This document shows, one piece after another, positions 42,364-51,974 of a DNA stretch of 64,000 nt. The translations under genes were made by a program, and so were the position numbers. The number at the start of each line of letters is the position of its first letter. Position 1 is the stretch's first letter. This DNA is from QKTW01 sp052161885 (lineage in GTDB: Bacteria; Bacteroidota; Bacteroidia; Chitinophagales; Chitinophagaceae), in assembly GCA_052161885.1 (NCBI GenBank), contig CP197396.1, positions 4,216,001-4,280,000 on the forward strand, written 5' to 3'. The notes beneath the pieces were generated by a model that was not told where the DNA came from, did no database searches, and was given only the letters and a program-made list of their open reading frames with translations.

Positions 42364-44066
42364 TGGCATTATCTATCAAATCAAAATTATCACTCGGTAT
42401 CGGCGTTCTGTTTGCGTTGCTGCTTACCGTAAGCATAGCAGCATTTGCATTTATAAACATACTTACTGCACAGACGGAGGATATACTTAAAGATAATAAC
42501 ATATCTATCCGTTATTGTAATGAGATGCTCCGCGCATTGGACGACCTGCATACAGATTCTAATGCCATGATCCGTTTTGAACAATCGCTGCGGAAACAGG
42601 AAGATAACATTACAGAAAAAGGAGAAAACGAAGCGACGCAGAAACTGCGTTATCATTTTGAGAAAGTAAAGGCAAAACAGTATACAAGCCGGGATATCGA
42701 CAGCATCAACCGCCAGCTGTATGTACTTACGGATATTAACCAGTCGGCTATAGAGCATAAGAATTTTTCGGCCATACATACATCGCACAACGCACGTTTG
42801 TGGATTTCTGTGCTTACCGTATTATTTGTGCTGGTAGGCTTTACGTTAACGGTTAATATTCCATCCTCCATTGCCACGCCATTGCGGCTGCTTACAGAAG
42901 GTATACGGGAGATATCCAATAAGAATTATACAAAGCGCATCTATCTTGATAATAAAGATGAGCTTGGCGAAATGGCCGGGGCCTTTAACAGCATGGCTGA
43001 GAAGCTTTACGGTTATGAGCATAGCAATCTGTCGCAACTCTTGTTTGAAAAGAAACGTGTAGAAACGATCATCAACCAGATGGAAGATGCAGTAATCGGT
43101 ATGGACGCCGATAACAGAATATTGTTTATCAACAGTACGGCAGCCGGTCTGTTTCATCTGAAACCGGATGAAGTAGTGGGAAAATACGCGCCGGATATAG
43201 CATTGTACAATGATCTGTTGCGTACGGTGCTGCAGCATGAGAAAACAAGACAGCCGCTGAAAATTGTAGTGGACGGTAAGGAAAATTATTTCTCTACAGA
43301 TACACGTACAGTTTTTAATGAAGGGCAGCAGATAGGAAATGTTTTTACCCTGAAAAATATTACCTCGTTTAAGGAACTGGATATTTCAAAGACCAATCTC
43401 CTCGCCACCATTTCTCATGAACTTAAAACACCTATTTCTTCTATAAAAATGAGCACAAAGCTTATTGGCGATGACCGCGTGGGAGATTTAAATACAGAGC
43501 AACGGGAGCTGTTGGGAAATATAAATGATGACGTAGAACGCCTGCTGAAGCTGACAGGTGAACTGCTGAATATGACTCAGCTGGAAACCGGTAAGATACA
43601 GCTGAAACTGCAGATCATAAATACAAGGCAGATCGTGGACATGGCATTACCGGCGATACAGGCACAGGCGCAGCAGAAAAATATCAACATAAAAGTATCT
43701 TACGATCAGGTGCTTCCGGAAGTAATTGCTGATGCCGAAAAAACATCCTGGGTGCTGATAAACCTGCTGAATAATGCTATCAAATTTTCGCCCGAAAGGT
43801 CTGATGTTTTAATGCATGTAGGTGCTGATGGGAAAAGCATCAGGTTCTCCGTGCAGGATTTTGGACCTGGTATTGAAGAGAATCATGCGGCGCATATATT
43901 TGACCGCTATTATAAAGTGCCGGGCGCTGCCGAAAAAATGGGTACGGGGCTGGGGCTTTCCATTTCCAAAGAATTTATTGAGGCTCAGAACGGATCGTTG
44001 CAGCTGATTACAAAACCCGGGGCGGGAAGCACTTTCTTCTTTCTGCTTCCTTCCGGAAAGGTCTGA
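42363..44066 (+). CDS. Sensor histidine kinase with HAMP and PAS domains, partner of the split KdpD
   Basis: A 567-residue kinase. TM1 is at about residues 9-33 and TM2 at about 147-168, and the segment between them is the sensor. HAMP follows (about 168-222), then PAS (about 228-335), the HisKA domain with His352 in ISHELKTP, and the HATPase_c domain with N-box NLLNNAIKFSP, DFGPGI and MGTGLGLSISKEF. It is coupled to the KdpD-like gene by a one-base overlap and has no response regulator next to it. The NtrC-type regulator at the other end of the locus is the best partner candidate. Confidence 0.93.
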   Translation: MALSIKSKLSLGIGVLFALLLTVSIAAFAFINILTAQTEDILKDNNISIRYCNEMLRALDDLHTDSNAMIRFEQSLRKQEDNITEKGENEATQKLRYHFEKVKAKQYTSRDIDSINRQLYVLTDINQSAIEHKNFSAIHTSHNARLWISVLTVLFVLVGFTLTVNIPSSIATPLRLLTEGIREISNKNYTKRIYLDNKDELGEMAGAFNSMAEKLYGYEHSNLSQLLFEKKRVETIINQMEDAVIGMDADNRILFINSTAAGLFHLKPDEVVGKYAPDIALYNDLLRTVLQHEKTRQPLKIVVDGKENYFSTDTRTVFNEGQQIGNVFTLKNITSFKELDISKTNLLATISHELKTPISSIKMSTKLIGDDRVGDLNTEQRELLGNINDDVERLLKLTGELLNMTQLETGKIQLKLQIINTRQIVDMALPAIQAQAQQKNINIKVSYDQVLPEVIADAEKTSWVLINLLNNAIKFSPERSDVLMHVGADGKSIRFSVQDFGPGIEENHAAHIFDRYYKVPGAAEKMGTGLGLSISKEFIEAQNGSLQLITKPGAGSTFFFLLPSGKV

Positions 44067-44590
44067 AAAGATAAACGGGCCTGCTCTGCTGCAGACCCGC
44101 CATCATTACAAAACCAACCGAGGTTAATGCTTTTCGTTCTGGGACTATATAAATGTCCGTCTCCGGTGCGCTGAATATTTTTGTTCCGACAGGGGATTCC
44201 TTCGTTTCATCAGGTAAAGGACGATTAAGGTAACTCCTTGCTATTATTCGTTTCGTTCAATAAAAAAGAGCCTTTTTTCGAGCTTTTCCAATTCGTTTCA
44301 ACAGGTGTTTGCTTTTCGTTTTTTGCTTTGTTTCTGACACAAATTTTGCACGTTTACCGCAGTTAATTTGTTAACAGTATGCAATTGAACATCTTGTAAA
44401 TGAGTGATTAACAACTTGTTTAGAGAAGTCAAACTTTTTGAGGCCTGCTTCTTAATCCCGGAAAAGCTCAAAAGCCCGCCTGCACAGCATCTTGGAAAAT
44501 GTATGTTAAATACTTTAATATTATATATTTTTTATTTGTGAATGTAAGTGAGATGTTAACAGGATAATGAGTGTTTGTGATTTCACCTGT
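44067..44590. other. Non-coding stretch downstream of the kinase gene
   Basis: About 520 AT-rich bases without a supported gene. TTCGTTTC occurs at 44201, 44247 and 44292, roughly 46 and 45 bases apart, and the first and third continue as CAnCAGGT. An imperfect GC-rich hairpin just after the kinase stop (around 44075-44100, CGGGcCTGC / GCAGaCCCG) may act as terminator. Nothing else was recognised. Confidence 0.4.
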
Positions 44591-44595
44591 TCCAA

Positions 44596-44620
44596 TAAAA
44601 AAAGCCCCTTATAAGGAGCT
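44596..44620 (-). terminator. Terminator of the HTH-cupin regulator gene
   Basis: On the minus strand AGCTCCTT / AAGGGGCT (one G-T pair) is followed by seven T residues. Confidence 0.75.
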
Positions 44621-44649
44621 GCCAAAAGTTTTTTTAGTTGGAATATTGT

Positions 44650-45225
44650 TTACTCCTGCTCAAAAAAGTACACGATCAGCATTATTGCCGGTGCATCACC
44701 TATAGTATGCGGCACATGTGGCAGCCGCCCGTCAAAAAACAGTGAATCTCCCTCTTCCAACACATAGCTGTGGCCGTTTATCTGGTATTCCACTTTACCA
44801 CTGATGATGTATTTATATTCGAAGGCTTCAGTTTCCACTTTTGGGCGCGATGAACCTGGTTCCAGGCGCAGCAACACGATATCTACCGTGGCGTCAGCCA
44901 TATTGCGTGTAAGAATACGTTGGTAAAAAAATCCCACAGCGTCCTCTTTCTGAAAAGATTCATACTCCCCCTTCTTCCGGACGATTACAGGCGCCGGTTC
45001 TGCATCGGAAGCTATTTCCGCAAAGAAATCACCAATTGCAACTTCCAGAGATTTAATAATACTAAACAAAACAGGAAGCGATGGAATGCTCCTGCCGTTT
45101 TCAATCTGTGATATCAGTCCTTTGGTTACGCCGGATCTGTCGGCAAGCTCTTGCACGGTCAAACGCTTGTCTGTCCTGTGTTTTTTTATTTTTTTACTGA
45201 TTTCCAGCAAAAAAGCACCTTCCAT
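44650..45225 (-). CDS. XRE-family regulator with C-terminal cupin domain
   Basis: A 191-residue protein. The HTH_3 domain (about residues 8-62; LTVQELADRSGVTKGLISQIE) is joined to a cupin_2 sensor domain (about 105-188; EAFEYKYIISGKVEYQI and EEGDSLFFDGRLPHVPH). This architecture is typical of regulators of small-molecule uptake and catabolism that bind a ligand in the cupin. It is divergent from the phosphonate-type gene row at 45429-56468, and the shared 203-base region holds helically spaced repeats, so it is the likely local regulator of that row. A minus-strand -7 (TATCTTTG) is at 45247-45254. Confidence 0.93.
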   Translation of the reverse strand: MEGAFLLEISKKIKKHRTDKRLTVQELADRSGVTKGLISQIENGRSIPSLPVLFSIIKSLEVAIGDFFAEIASDAEPAPVIVRKKGEYESFQKEDAVGFFYQRILTRNMADATVDIVLLRLEPGSSRPKVETEAFEYKYIISGKVEYQINGHSYVLEEGDSLFFDGRLPHVPHTIGDAPAIMLIVYFFEQE

Positions 45226-45246
45226 GGATACATATTATTTGGACAG

Positions 45247-45254
45247 CAAAGATA
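45247..45254 (-). promoter_or_regulatory. -7 element of the HTH-cupin regulator gene
   Basis: Minus-strand TATCTTTG, exact match to TAnnTTTG, about 22 bases before the ATG at 45225. Confidence 0.65.
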
Positions 45255-45274
45255 TGAGTTTGTGCCTGAAGGAA

Positions 45275-45345
45275 GTTTACTCTTGTGTTAAGTGTGACTA
45301 AACATTCTTAACAATTTGGTAAACTAATGTTTAGAATTGGTAAAC
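45275..45345. promoter_or_regulatory. Candidate operator array for the HTH-cupin regulator
   Basis: TAAAC occurs on the plus strand at 45299, 45320 and 45341, exactly 21 bases apart, and in reverse at 45275-45279 (GTTTA). The last two copies are part of TTGGTAAAC (45316 and 45337). CTAAACATT (45298) and AATGTTTAG (45326) form a perfect inverted repeat. The array lies between the two divergent starts and just upstream of the likely plus-strand promoter. Assignment to this regulator is inference. Confidence 0.6.
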
Positions 45346-45355
45346 ATTTTCAAAA

Positions 45356-45363
45356 GACATTTG
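45356..45363 (+). promoter_or_regulatory. Possible -7 element of the phosphonate-type gene row
   Basis: GACATTTG, one base off TAnnTTTG, 66 bases before the ATG at 45429 and immediately downstream of the TAAAC array. Confidence 0.45.
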
Positions 45364-45428
45364 TGCCCGAAAAGCAGCGGATACCGGTACCGGACCATTT
45401 CCTCAACAACTAACACAAACAAAGCCAA

Positions 45429-48400
45429 ATGGCACAGTTCAACTTAAAGAAAAGTTTATTACGCCTCGGTGCGGCCTGCCTTGCAGGCTTGTTGCCGCTG
45501 GCTCATGTGCACGCACAGGGCGCAGGTAAGGCAATTGATTTTCCGGGAACTACTGCCCTGGAACACATTAATCTCGGGGACTCATTATCGAACAGGTTAG
45601 ACACGGTCAGCTTCACCATTGAAATGTGGATCAACTTTGATAACGCATCCAACGGTGATCCTGCATTTATAGGGAATAAAGACTGGAACAGCGGCGCCAA
45701 TACAGGTTTTGCATGGGCATTGAAAGACGCGTCACATATCCGCTTCAACTTTAAGCCGTCCGGTGGTACCCGCAGGGATTACGACATGACCGTAAACAGA
45801 CTGCAGGGCCAGTGGAACCACATTGCTATCGTGGCAGACCGCAAAGGATATCTTACCGGTTATGTAAACGGTATACAAAATGGCACAGCTGTCAGCATCA
45901 TTGCAGACTCCGCACGCACACTGGATGGCACGCTGCCTGTACGTCTCGGTTCTGATGGCACCGGTACCTACAACTACAACGGTGTAAGCCGCTTCGATGG
46001 TAAAATAGATGAAGTACGCATCTGGAAAGCAGTACGTACGCAGGCGCAGATACGCGATAACATGTGCCATAAACTCACCGGCAATGAAACCGGCCTGCTG
46101 GCTTATTACCCGATGAATGAGCTCACCGGCACCACGATCAATAATAATGCAGCAGCCTATTCAACCGTATTTGGCGGTATATTTCAGAATAGTCCTGTAC
46201 GCATACAAAGCAGCGCGCCGTTGGGTGATACTGCTGTGAACCTGTATGTAACACCATTCGGTACGCAGACGCTGAGTCTTGCGTCGAATGCTCACGGAAC
46301 GCTTACTGCGCAAAATATAGGCGGAACGCTCAAAGGCATACACATATACCGTGTAGATGCAGCGCCCAACACATATACTAATATTCCGAACGCCAATGCC
46401 AACAGCGTATACTACGGTATATTTCCTGCGGACAGTGCCCTGGCCGGAACTTACGGATTACAGTATGACTACACGGCTTTTCCGGCAGCCAATACATACG
46501 AGCAGGGCATAGATATCTATAAAAGGACGAATGCAGACTCTGCCTGGACGGTGTCTTATGCAACAAAAAATACTACAGCCAATACACTTGCACTTTCCGG
46601 CATCAGCACGATACAGGAAATGATCATCGGCAACTTTGCAAACCCGGCAACCTGTAATATTCCTACAGCACTGAACGTACAGAATATTACAACAAGCAGC
46701 GCTGTGCTGGGCTGGACAAGCGGTGGTTCCAATCACTGGAACATTGAATATGGTGTGGGCAACTTTACACAGGGAACAGGTACAAGAGTAAATAACCTTG
46801 CCGCCGCCTCGTATAATGTTACCGGTCTTCAGCAAAACATTGCATACAGATTTTACGTGCAGGACAGTTGTGCTTCGCTCAACGGAAGCAGTGCCTGGGC
46901 CGGGCCATTCAGCTTTACCACGCTCAAAGACTACAGTACTTACGGTTCCGGCTATGCGATGAGTTTCCCGGGTACATCGGCCAATGAACATGTAAATCTC
47001 GGCACAGCTATGTCAGCAGCGACAGACACCAGTAATTTTTCTGTTGAAATGTGGATCAACTTTGACAAGTTCAACGATGATGAAGCATTTGTAAGTAATA
47101 AGAACTGGAACAACGGAGCCAACATTGGTTGGGCATGGACGCATTCTGACAAATCAGGCTTTCCGGCCAACACACTCTGGTTCAATATGCAGCCGACAGG
47201 TGGTGTGCGCCGCGACTGGCATATCACATTGCCGGGCCTCAACCTGATCAATCACTGGAACCATGTGGCTGTAACTGTAGATCGTAAAGGGGATATTGCA
47301 TTCTATATAAACGGTGTGCCGGCAACCATTGTAGCCTATGCCCAGGGTGGTACCAACAGCTTTACGACAGTGAGCATGAACATCGCAGCAGATTCCAACA
47401 AGTCAATGAAAGGCACACTGCCAGTGCGTCTGGGTCAGGATGGCACGGGTACATATGGTGTGAAGTTTAAAGGTAAAATAGACGAAGTCCGCTTCTGGAA
47501 CAGGGTACGTACGCAGACGGAGATCCGCGATTACATGTGCCGCAAGCTAAAGCCAACAGATACAAGCCTGATTGCTTATTACCGCATGGATGAAACGACC
47601 GGCACTACAGCAAATAATATCGCGACAACGACCAATGGTTTGTTCGGCGGTGTACTTACCAACAACCCTGTGCGTGTAGTAAGCGGAGCACCTATCGGCG
47701 ATACCAGTGCTTATATTTACGGCGCAGCCACGACATTACAATTGGCCTCAGCGCAAAATGGTAAAGTAATTGCGGACAGCCTGAATGGCTTGTATGCAGG
47801 TATGCAGCTGTATCGAGTGGACACTATTCCCAATACAACATTTGACATTGCTAACGTTGGTGCGAACAAAACGTACTTTGGTGCTTTCCCGGTAGATACC
47901 GCAGGCAGCAGCAGCAATTTCGTTACCACATATTCTACCTACAGGCTTACATATGATTACAGCGGGTATCCTGCTGCAGTGAGTGCAAATACAAATCTGC
48001 ATCTGTACAATCGTCCTGCTGCAGACGTGATGATGTGGACAGACCTGGGCGCAAATAACCAGACAGCAGGTAATAAAATGATCGCGGCAATGCAGCATAC
48101 ACGCAAAGAACTCATACTTGCCGACTTTACACCAGCAACCTGCGCAGATATTACCAATCTGCATACAGACAGCATCAGCAATACATCTGCGCGCATAGCA
48201 TGGAGCAGTAATGCAAGTGCCTGGAACGTACAATACGGCCCGCAAGGCTTTGTGTTAGGGCAGGGAACAATTGATACCGTTACATCAACGCATGACAATA
48301 TAGACAGCCTGCAGGCAGATAATTGGTATGATGTTTACATACGCAGCCGCTGCAGCGGTAACGACAGCAGCAAATGGGTAGGTCCTTATACGATCCATAC

Positions 48401-48962
48401 TTCAGATCCTTGTCCTGCACCTGCAAATCTTCAGGTACAATATCTTGGCGGCGACTCTGTACTCATTACCTGGGCTAACACAGGTGCCAGCAACTGGACG
48501 CTGCAATGGGGACAGCAAGGTTTTGTATTCGGCAACGGTATTCCTGTAGATGGTATCGCAACTAACAGCTATGTGCTTACAGGACTTTCCAATACAGGCT
48601 CATTTGATGTATATCTCCAGGATAGCTGTACCGGTTCCGGCAAGAGCAAATGGCTTGGACCTGTTACCTTCCAGGCAAATGGATCAACACCTCCGCCTGC
48701 TTCGGTAAATAATGTGGCAGCTGGTCACGGATTCAATGTATATCCAAATCCTGCACGCACATATATACAGGTAGATGCTGTGAACGGAAGCAGCCTGCTT
48801 AAAGCAACATTCACTAACCTGCAGGGACAAGTAGTCCGTACCGCAGAGCTGGGCAAAGATGGTGGCCGTATAATGACTAATGATTTGCCGGAGGGAATAT
48901 ATATGCTCCAATGCAGCAACCGCAACGGGACACACACGTTCAAAGTACTTATTCAGCAATAA
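45429..48962 (+). CDS. Secreted protein with two LamG domains, Fn3-like modules and T9SS sorting domain
   Basis: A 1177-residue exported protein with a signal peptide ending VHAQ. The LamG/concanavalin-A-like domain at about residues 32-240 (FTIEMWINFDN, QWNHIAIVADRKG, GKIDEVRIWK) is followed by a small beta domain and an Fn3-like module. The same three-part unit is then repeated from about residue 510 (FSVEMWINFDK, HWNHVAVTVDRKG, GKIDEVRFWN). Two more Fn3-like modules precede the type A T9SS C-terminal domain (FNVYPNPARTYIQV). LamG domains usually bind glycans or lipids. It is the first gene of the row that encodes a TonB receptor and phosphonate-type enzymes, so it may bind the target molecule at the cell surface; this is inference. 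Confidence 0.88.
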   Translation: MAQFNLKKSLLRLGAACLAGLLPLAHVHAQGAGKAIDFPGTTALEHINLGDSLSNRLDTVSFTIEMWINFDNASNGDPAFIGNKDWNSGANTGFAWALKDASHIRFNFKPSGGTRRDYDMTVNRLQGQWNHIAIVADRKGYLTGYVNGIQNGTAVSIIADSARTLDGTLPVRLGSDGTGTYNYNGVSRFDGKIDEVRIWKAVRTQAQIRDNMCHKLTGNETGLLAYYPMNELTGTTINNNAAAYSTVFGGIFQNSPVRIQSSAPLGDTAVNLYVTPFGTQTLSLASNAHGTLTAQNIGGTLKGIHIYRVDAAPNTYTNIPNANANSVYYGIFPADSALAGTYGLQYDYTAFPAANTYEQGIDIYKRTNADSAWTVSYATKNTTANTLALSGISTIQEMIIGNFANPATCNIPTALNVQNITTSSAVLGWTSGGSNHWNIEYGVGNFTQGTGTRVNNLAAASYNVTGLQQNIAYRFYVQDSCASLNGSSAWAGPFSFTTLKDYSTYGSGYAMSFPGTSANEHVNLGTAMSAATDTSNFSVEMWINFDKFNDDEAFVSNKNWNNGANIGWAWTHSDKSGFPANTLWFNMQPTGGVRRDWHITLPGLNLINHWNHVAVTVDRKGDIAFYINGVPATIVAYAQGGTNSFTTVSMNIAADSNKSMKGTLPVRLGQDGTGTYGVKFKGKIDEVRFWNRVRTQTEIRDYMCRKLKPTDTSLIAYYRMDETTGTTANNIATTTNGLFGGVLTNNPVRVVSGAPIGDTSAYIYGAATTLQLASAQNGKVIADSLNGLYAGMQLYRVDTIPNTTFDIANVGANKTYFGAFPVDTAGSSSNFVTTYSTYRLTYDYSGYPAAVSANTNLHLYNRPAADVMMWTDLGANNQTAGNKMIAAMQHTRKELILADFTPATCADITNLHTDSISNTSARIAWSSNASAWNVQYGPQGFVLGQGTIDTVTSTHDNIDSLQADNWYDVYIRSRCSGNDSSKWVGPYTIHTSDPCPAPANLQVQYLGGDSVLITWANTGASNWTLQWGQQGFVFGNGIPVDGIATNSYVLTGLSNTGSFDVYLQDSCTGSGKSKWLGPVTFQANGSTPPPASVNNVAAGHGFNVYPNPARTYIQVDAVNGSSLLKATFTNLQGQVVRTAELGKDGGRIMTNDLPEGIYMLQCSNRNGTHTFKVLIQQ

Positions 48963-48997
48963 TTTTCAGATAATCAATTTTCAAGAACAGGGATAAC

Positions 48998-51940
48998 ATG
49001 CGTGCATACAGTATAAAAAGCATCCTGTCCTTTGTCCTGGTCCTGCTGTGCCATCTTGCCGTGGCACAGCAGCAGATCAGGGGGACAGTGACCGCGCCGG
49101 AAGGCAGTCTTACGGGCGCAGTCATAAAACTGCTGCAGACACAGCTGGGTGCGGTAACAGGGATCGACGGCGGTTTTGAGATCGGCAGTGTACCGGCAGG
49201 ACATTATGAGCTTACTATTTCTTATGTAGGATATGAAGAGAAGAAAATACCTGTTACAGTAGATGCAGATAAACCGTTGGACCTGGGTAAAATAGAATTG
49301 AAAGATAAGGGACACAGCATAAATGAAGTAACCATAAAAGGCCGGATGGAAAAAGGAAGTGCCATGGATGCCATTCATATGACACGCGCGTCCAATAAAG
49401 TGGTAACGGTACTTTCTGCGGAGAATATCGGCAAGCTGCCGGATAAGAATGTGGCAGAAGCGGTACAGCGTGTAGCTGGTGTAAAGATGGAGCGGAATAA
49501 GGGAGAAGGAAGCACGGTATCATTACGTGGTACGCCTACCGATTGGACAGCCACGCTGATAAACGGTGACAGACTTCCTACAGCTGATGAAGATGATCCC
49601 AGCCGCACGTTCCAGTTTGAAGTATTTCCGTCAAGCATGGTGGATTATATCGTTGTAACCCGCACTGTGACACCGGATATTGAAGCTGACAACATTGGTG
49701 GCGCTATTAACTTCCAGACAATAGCACCGCCCGATAAACAGAAGCTAAGCATTAACCTGGGTACCGGCGCCAACGTGACCTCTGGTAAGCCTTTATACAA
49801 CATGGATTTTACCTATGGTAATATCAGTAAGAACAAGAAATTCTCTTATGTGGTAAGTGGTTCTTACTACAGCAGAAATTATGCAGTAGATGCGATGCGT
49901 CTCGTATATGGCAGCAACTACAATCATGGTATCAACAGCCTGGAGCTGAAAGATTATTTCGGCAAACGTACTACCATTGGCGGCAACGCTGCATTGCAAT
50001 ACAAGCCCAGCGACAAGCTTACATTCGGCGCGCACTTCATGCACGGCCGTATGGATGATGACAAGTGGCAATACAAAACAACTTACAACTGGTCAGACGG
50101 ATCGGGAGAGCGTATGCGTGATATCGGCACACATGGAGATCTGCAGCGCAGGCTCTATGGCGGAGATATAACATCGTCATGGGCGATCAGTAAGAAACTG
50201 ACGATGGATGTGAAAGTAGCCAGCTACTATTCGTCCTTTCAGTATGGCCCTTTCCCTTATAGCAAAGGAGATCCGCGCAACGGGTATATGAACTACCAGT
50301 TCATCAGTGATATAAATCCGACCTTCTGGTACAACGATATGGTAAAAACGGATTTCAGCGGAAAGATACCTGCGGACCCCAGCCAGGCTACAACTCCGTT
50401 TAAGCTGATAGGCGCAGATAATCCTTACGGTACCGGTGATAATTACAAAAACATCCAGCCGCAGCCTAACTATACGCCAACAGTATATACGCTTGAAAAG
50501 ATGTGGAGCGAGATCAATCACACACATGAAAGTGACCCGGTAGCAGCCCAGGTAAACTTCACATGGAAAATCAATGATAACCTGAAGTTGAGAGCTGGCG
50601 GCAAATTCCGCTACAAAGAAGGCAGCCGCGATATAGACATTTATGACTGGATACTGAACACGGCCAATATCAACAAGCTTACCATTTACCTGAAAGATTA
50701 CCAGCTGCAGGACGCACCGCGCAGTTCTTCATTTCTCAGCGCTATGAGCAGTGCGTATGAAAACAAGCTGCTGCCTTTTATGACGCCATCGCAGATGAGC
50801 TCTTTTATAGACCAGGCGGGCAATTCGCTGAAGGGTGTCCCGATGGACAAATACAACCAGGAATACAGGATGTGGGTAGGCTCATCATATAGTTATAATG
50901 AAACAGTGGAATCTGGTTATATCATGGCAGAGGGCAATCTTGGCAAAAAATGGAAATTTACCGGCGGCCTGCGCATAGAGAATACACACTTCCATGAAGA
51001 GTCTGATACTACAGCGCGCGACGCAACATTGTACCAGGTGGACAGTTCCACATGGAGCAACTATTATGAGCCTGTACACATGGTAGTAGACCGGAGTTAC
51101 CTTGCAATACTGCCGAGCCTGAATGCGAACTATTCAATAAATAGTATCTCTGACCTTCGTATGGCAGTGTCACGTACCTTCCATCGTCCCAACTTTGAAG
51201 AAACCAAGCCCGGAGCTCCTGTTATCCGCTACGATAACCTCGAATACATATTTGGTAATGCAGGTCTGAAGCCTACTTACTCGATCAACTTTGATGCGAT
51301 GTATGAACGCTATTGGGGCAACAAAGGTTTGTTTACTGCAGGTGTTTATTACAAGAATGTAACAGATCACATCTTTACCAAGATCACTGCAGATGCAGAC
51401 CCGGTAAGCGGTATCATATATAAGTATTATGAGAATGCAGGAAACTCTTATGTGATGGGCGCAGAAGCCAGCATAGACAAGCAGTTCAATTTTCTGCACG
51501 GATTCTGGAGCGGTTTCGGTATAGCAGCAAATATTACCTACTCTTACTCGCGCATGCAGGTGCCGGGCCGTCCATCCAACCAGGCAATGACAGAGCAGAC
51601 GCCGCTGTTGTACAATGTTTCGCTGTATTATGAAAAAGGAGGTGTAAATACGCGACTGGGCCTGAACTATACCGGCGCTTACCTGAAAGAGCTGAACCTT
51701 GCTTCTGTTGACGGCCTCGGCGTACTACATAAAGACACAGACTACGACCTGTTTGTAGATAAAATGTATTCGCTGGATTACCAGCTGTCCGTAAAGCTAA
51801 ACAGACGTTTCAGCGCATACCTCGAAGCCAACAACCTGCTCAACGCACCGTACAAAACATATATTGGCCAGCCATGGAGACCCAGGCGTATAGAATATTA
51901 CGGCCCAAGGCTGCAGGTAGGCTGCAAGTTTGAATTATAA
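48998..51940 (+). CDS. TonB-dependent outer-membrane receptor
   Basis: A 980-residue receptor. After the signal peptide (ending AVAQQQ) comes a carboxypeptidase-regulatory-like domain (IRGTVTAPEGSLTGAVIKLL). The TonB plug follows (NKVVTVLSAENIGKLPDKN, VAEAVQRVAGVKMERN, GGAINFQT), then a large barrel ending in QVGCKFEL with a terminal aromatic region. The plug motif LPDKNVAEAVQRVAGV is of the type seen in the TonB-Xanth/Caul receptor group. It imports a bulky or scarce substrate across the outer membrane with TonB energy. There is no SusD-like partner, so it is not a classic Sus pair. It is 35 bases downstream of the LamG gene. Confidence 0.92.
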   Translation: MRAYSIKSILSFVLVLLCHLAVAQQQIRGTVTAPEGSLTGAVIKLLQTQLGAVTGIDGGFEIGSVPAGHYELTISYVGYEEKKIPVTVDADKPLDLGKIELKDKGHSINEVTIKGRMEKGSAMDAIHMTRASNKVVTVLSAENIGKLPDKNVAEAVQRVAGVKMERNKGEGSTVSLRGTPTDWTATLINGDRLPTADEDDPSRTFQFEVFPSSMVDYIVVTRTVTPDIEADNIGGAINFQTIAPPDKQKLSINLGTGANVTSGKPLYNMDFTYGNISKNKKFSYVVSGSYYSRNYAVDAMRLVYGSNYNHGINSLELKDYFGKRTTIGGNAALQYKPSDKLTFGAHFMHGRMDDDKWQYKTTYNWSDGSGERMRDIGTHGDLQRRLYGGDITSSWAISKKLTMDVKVASYYSSFQYGPFPYSKGDPRNGYMNYQFISDINPTFWYNDMVKTDFSGKIPADPSQATTPFKLIGADNPYGTGDNYKNIQPQPNYTPTVYTLEKMWSEINHTHESDPVAAQVNFTWKINDNLKLRAGGKFRYKEGSRDIDIYDWILNTANINKLTIYLKDYQLQDAPRSSSFLSAMSSAYENKLLPFMTPSQMSSFIDQAGNSLKGVPMDKYNQEYRMWVGSSYSYNETVESGYIMAEGNLGKKWKFTGGLRIENTHFHEESDTTARDATLYQVDSSTWSNYYEPVHMVVDRSYLAILPSLNANYSINSISDLRMAVSRTFHRPNFEETKPGAPVIRYDNLEYIFGNAGLKPTYSINFDAMYERYWGNKGLFTAGVYYKNVTDHIFTKITADADPVSGIIYKYYENAGNSYVMGAEASIDKQFNFLHGFWSGFGIAANITYSYSRMQVPGRPSNQAMTEQTPLLYNVSLYYEKGGVNTRLGLNYTGAYLKELNLASVDGLGVLHKDTDYDLFVDKMYSLDYQLSVKLNRRFSAYLEANNLLNAPYKTYIGQPWRPRRIEYYGPRLQVGCKFEL

Positions 51941-51974
51941 TCTCCCAACTTTTTACAACATAGCAACACAAACA

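Noticed and set aside
48998..51940. SusC-type nutrient receptor with SusD partner
   Set aside because: No SusD-like lipoprotein follows and the plug motif is of the FecA/Xanth-Caul kind, so it is called only a TonB-dependent receptor.
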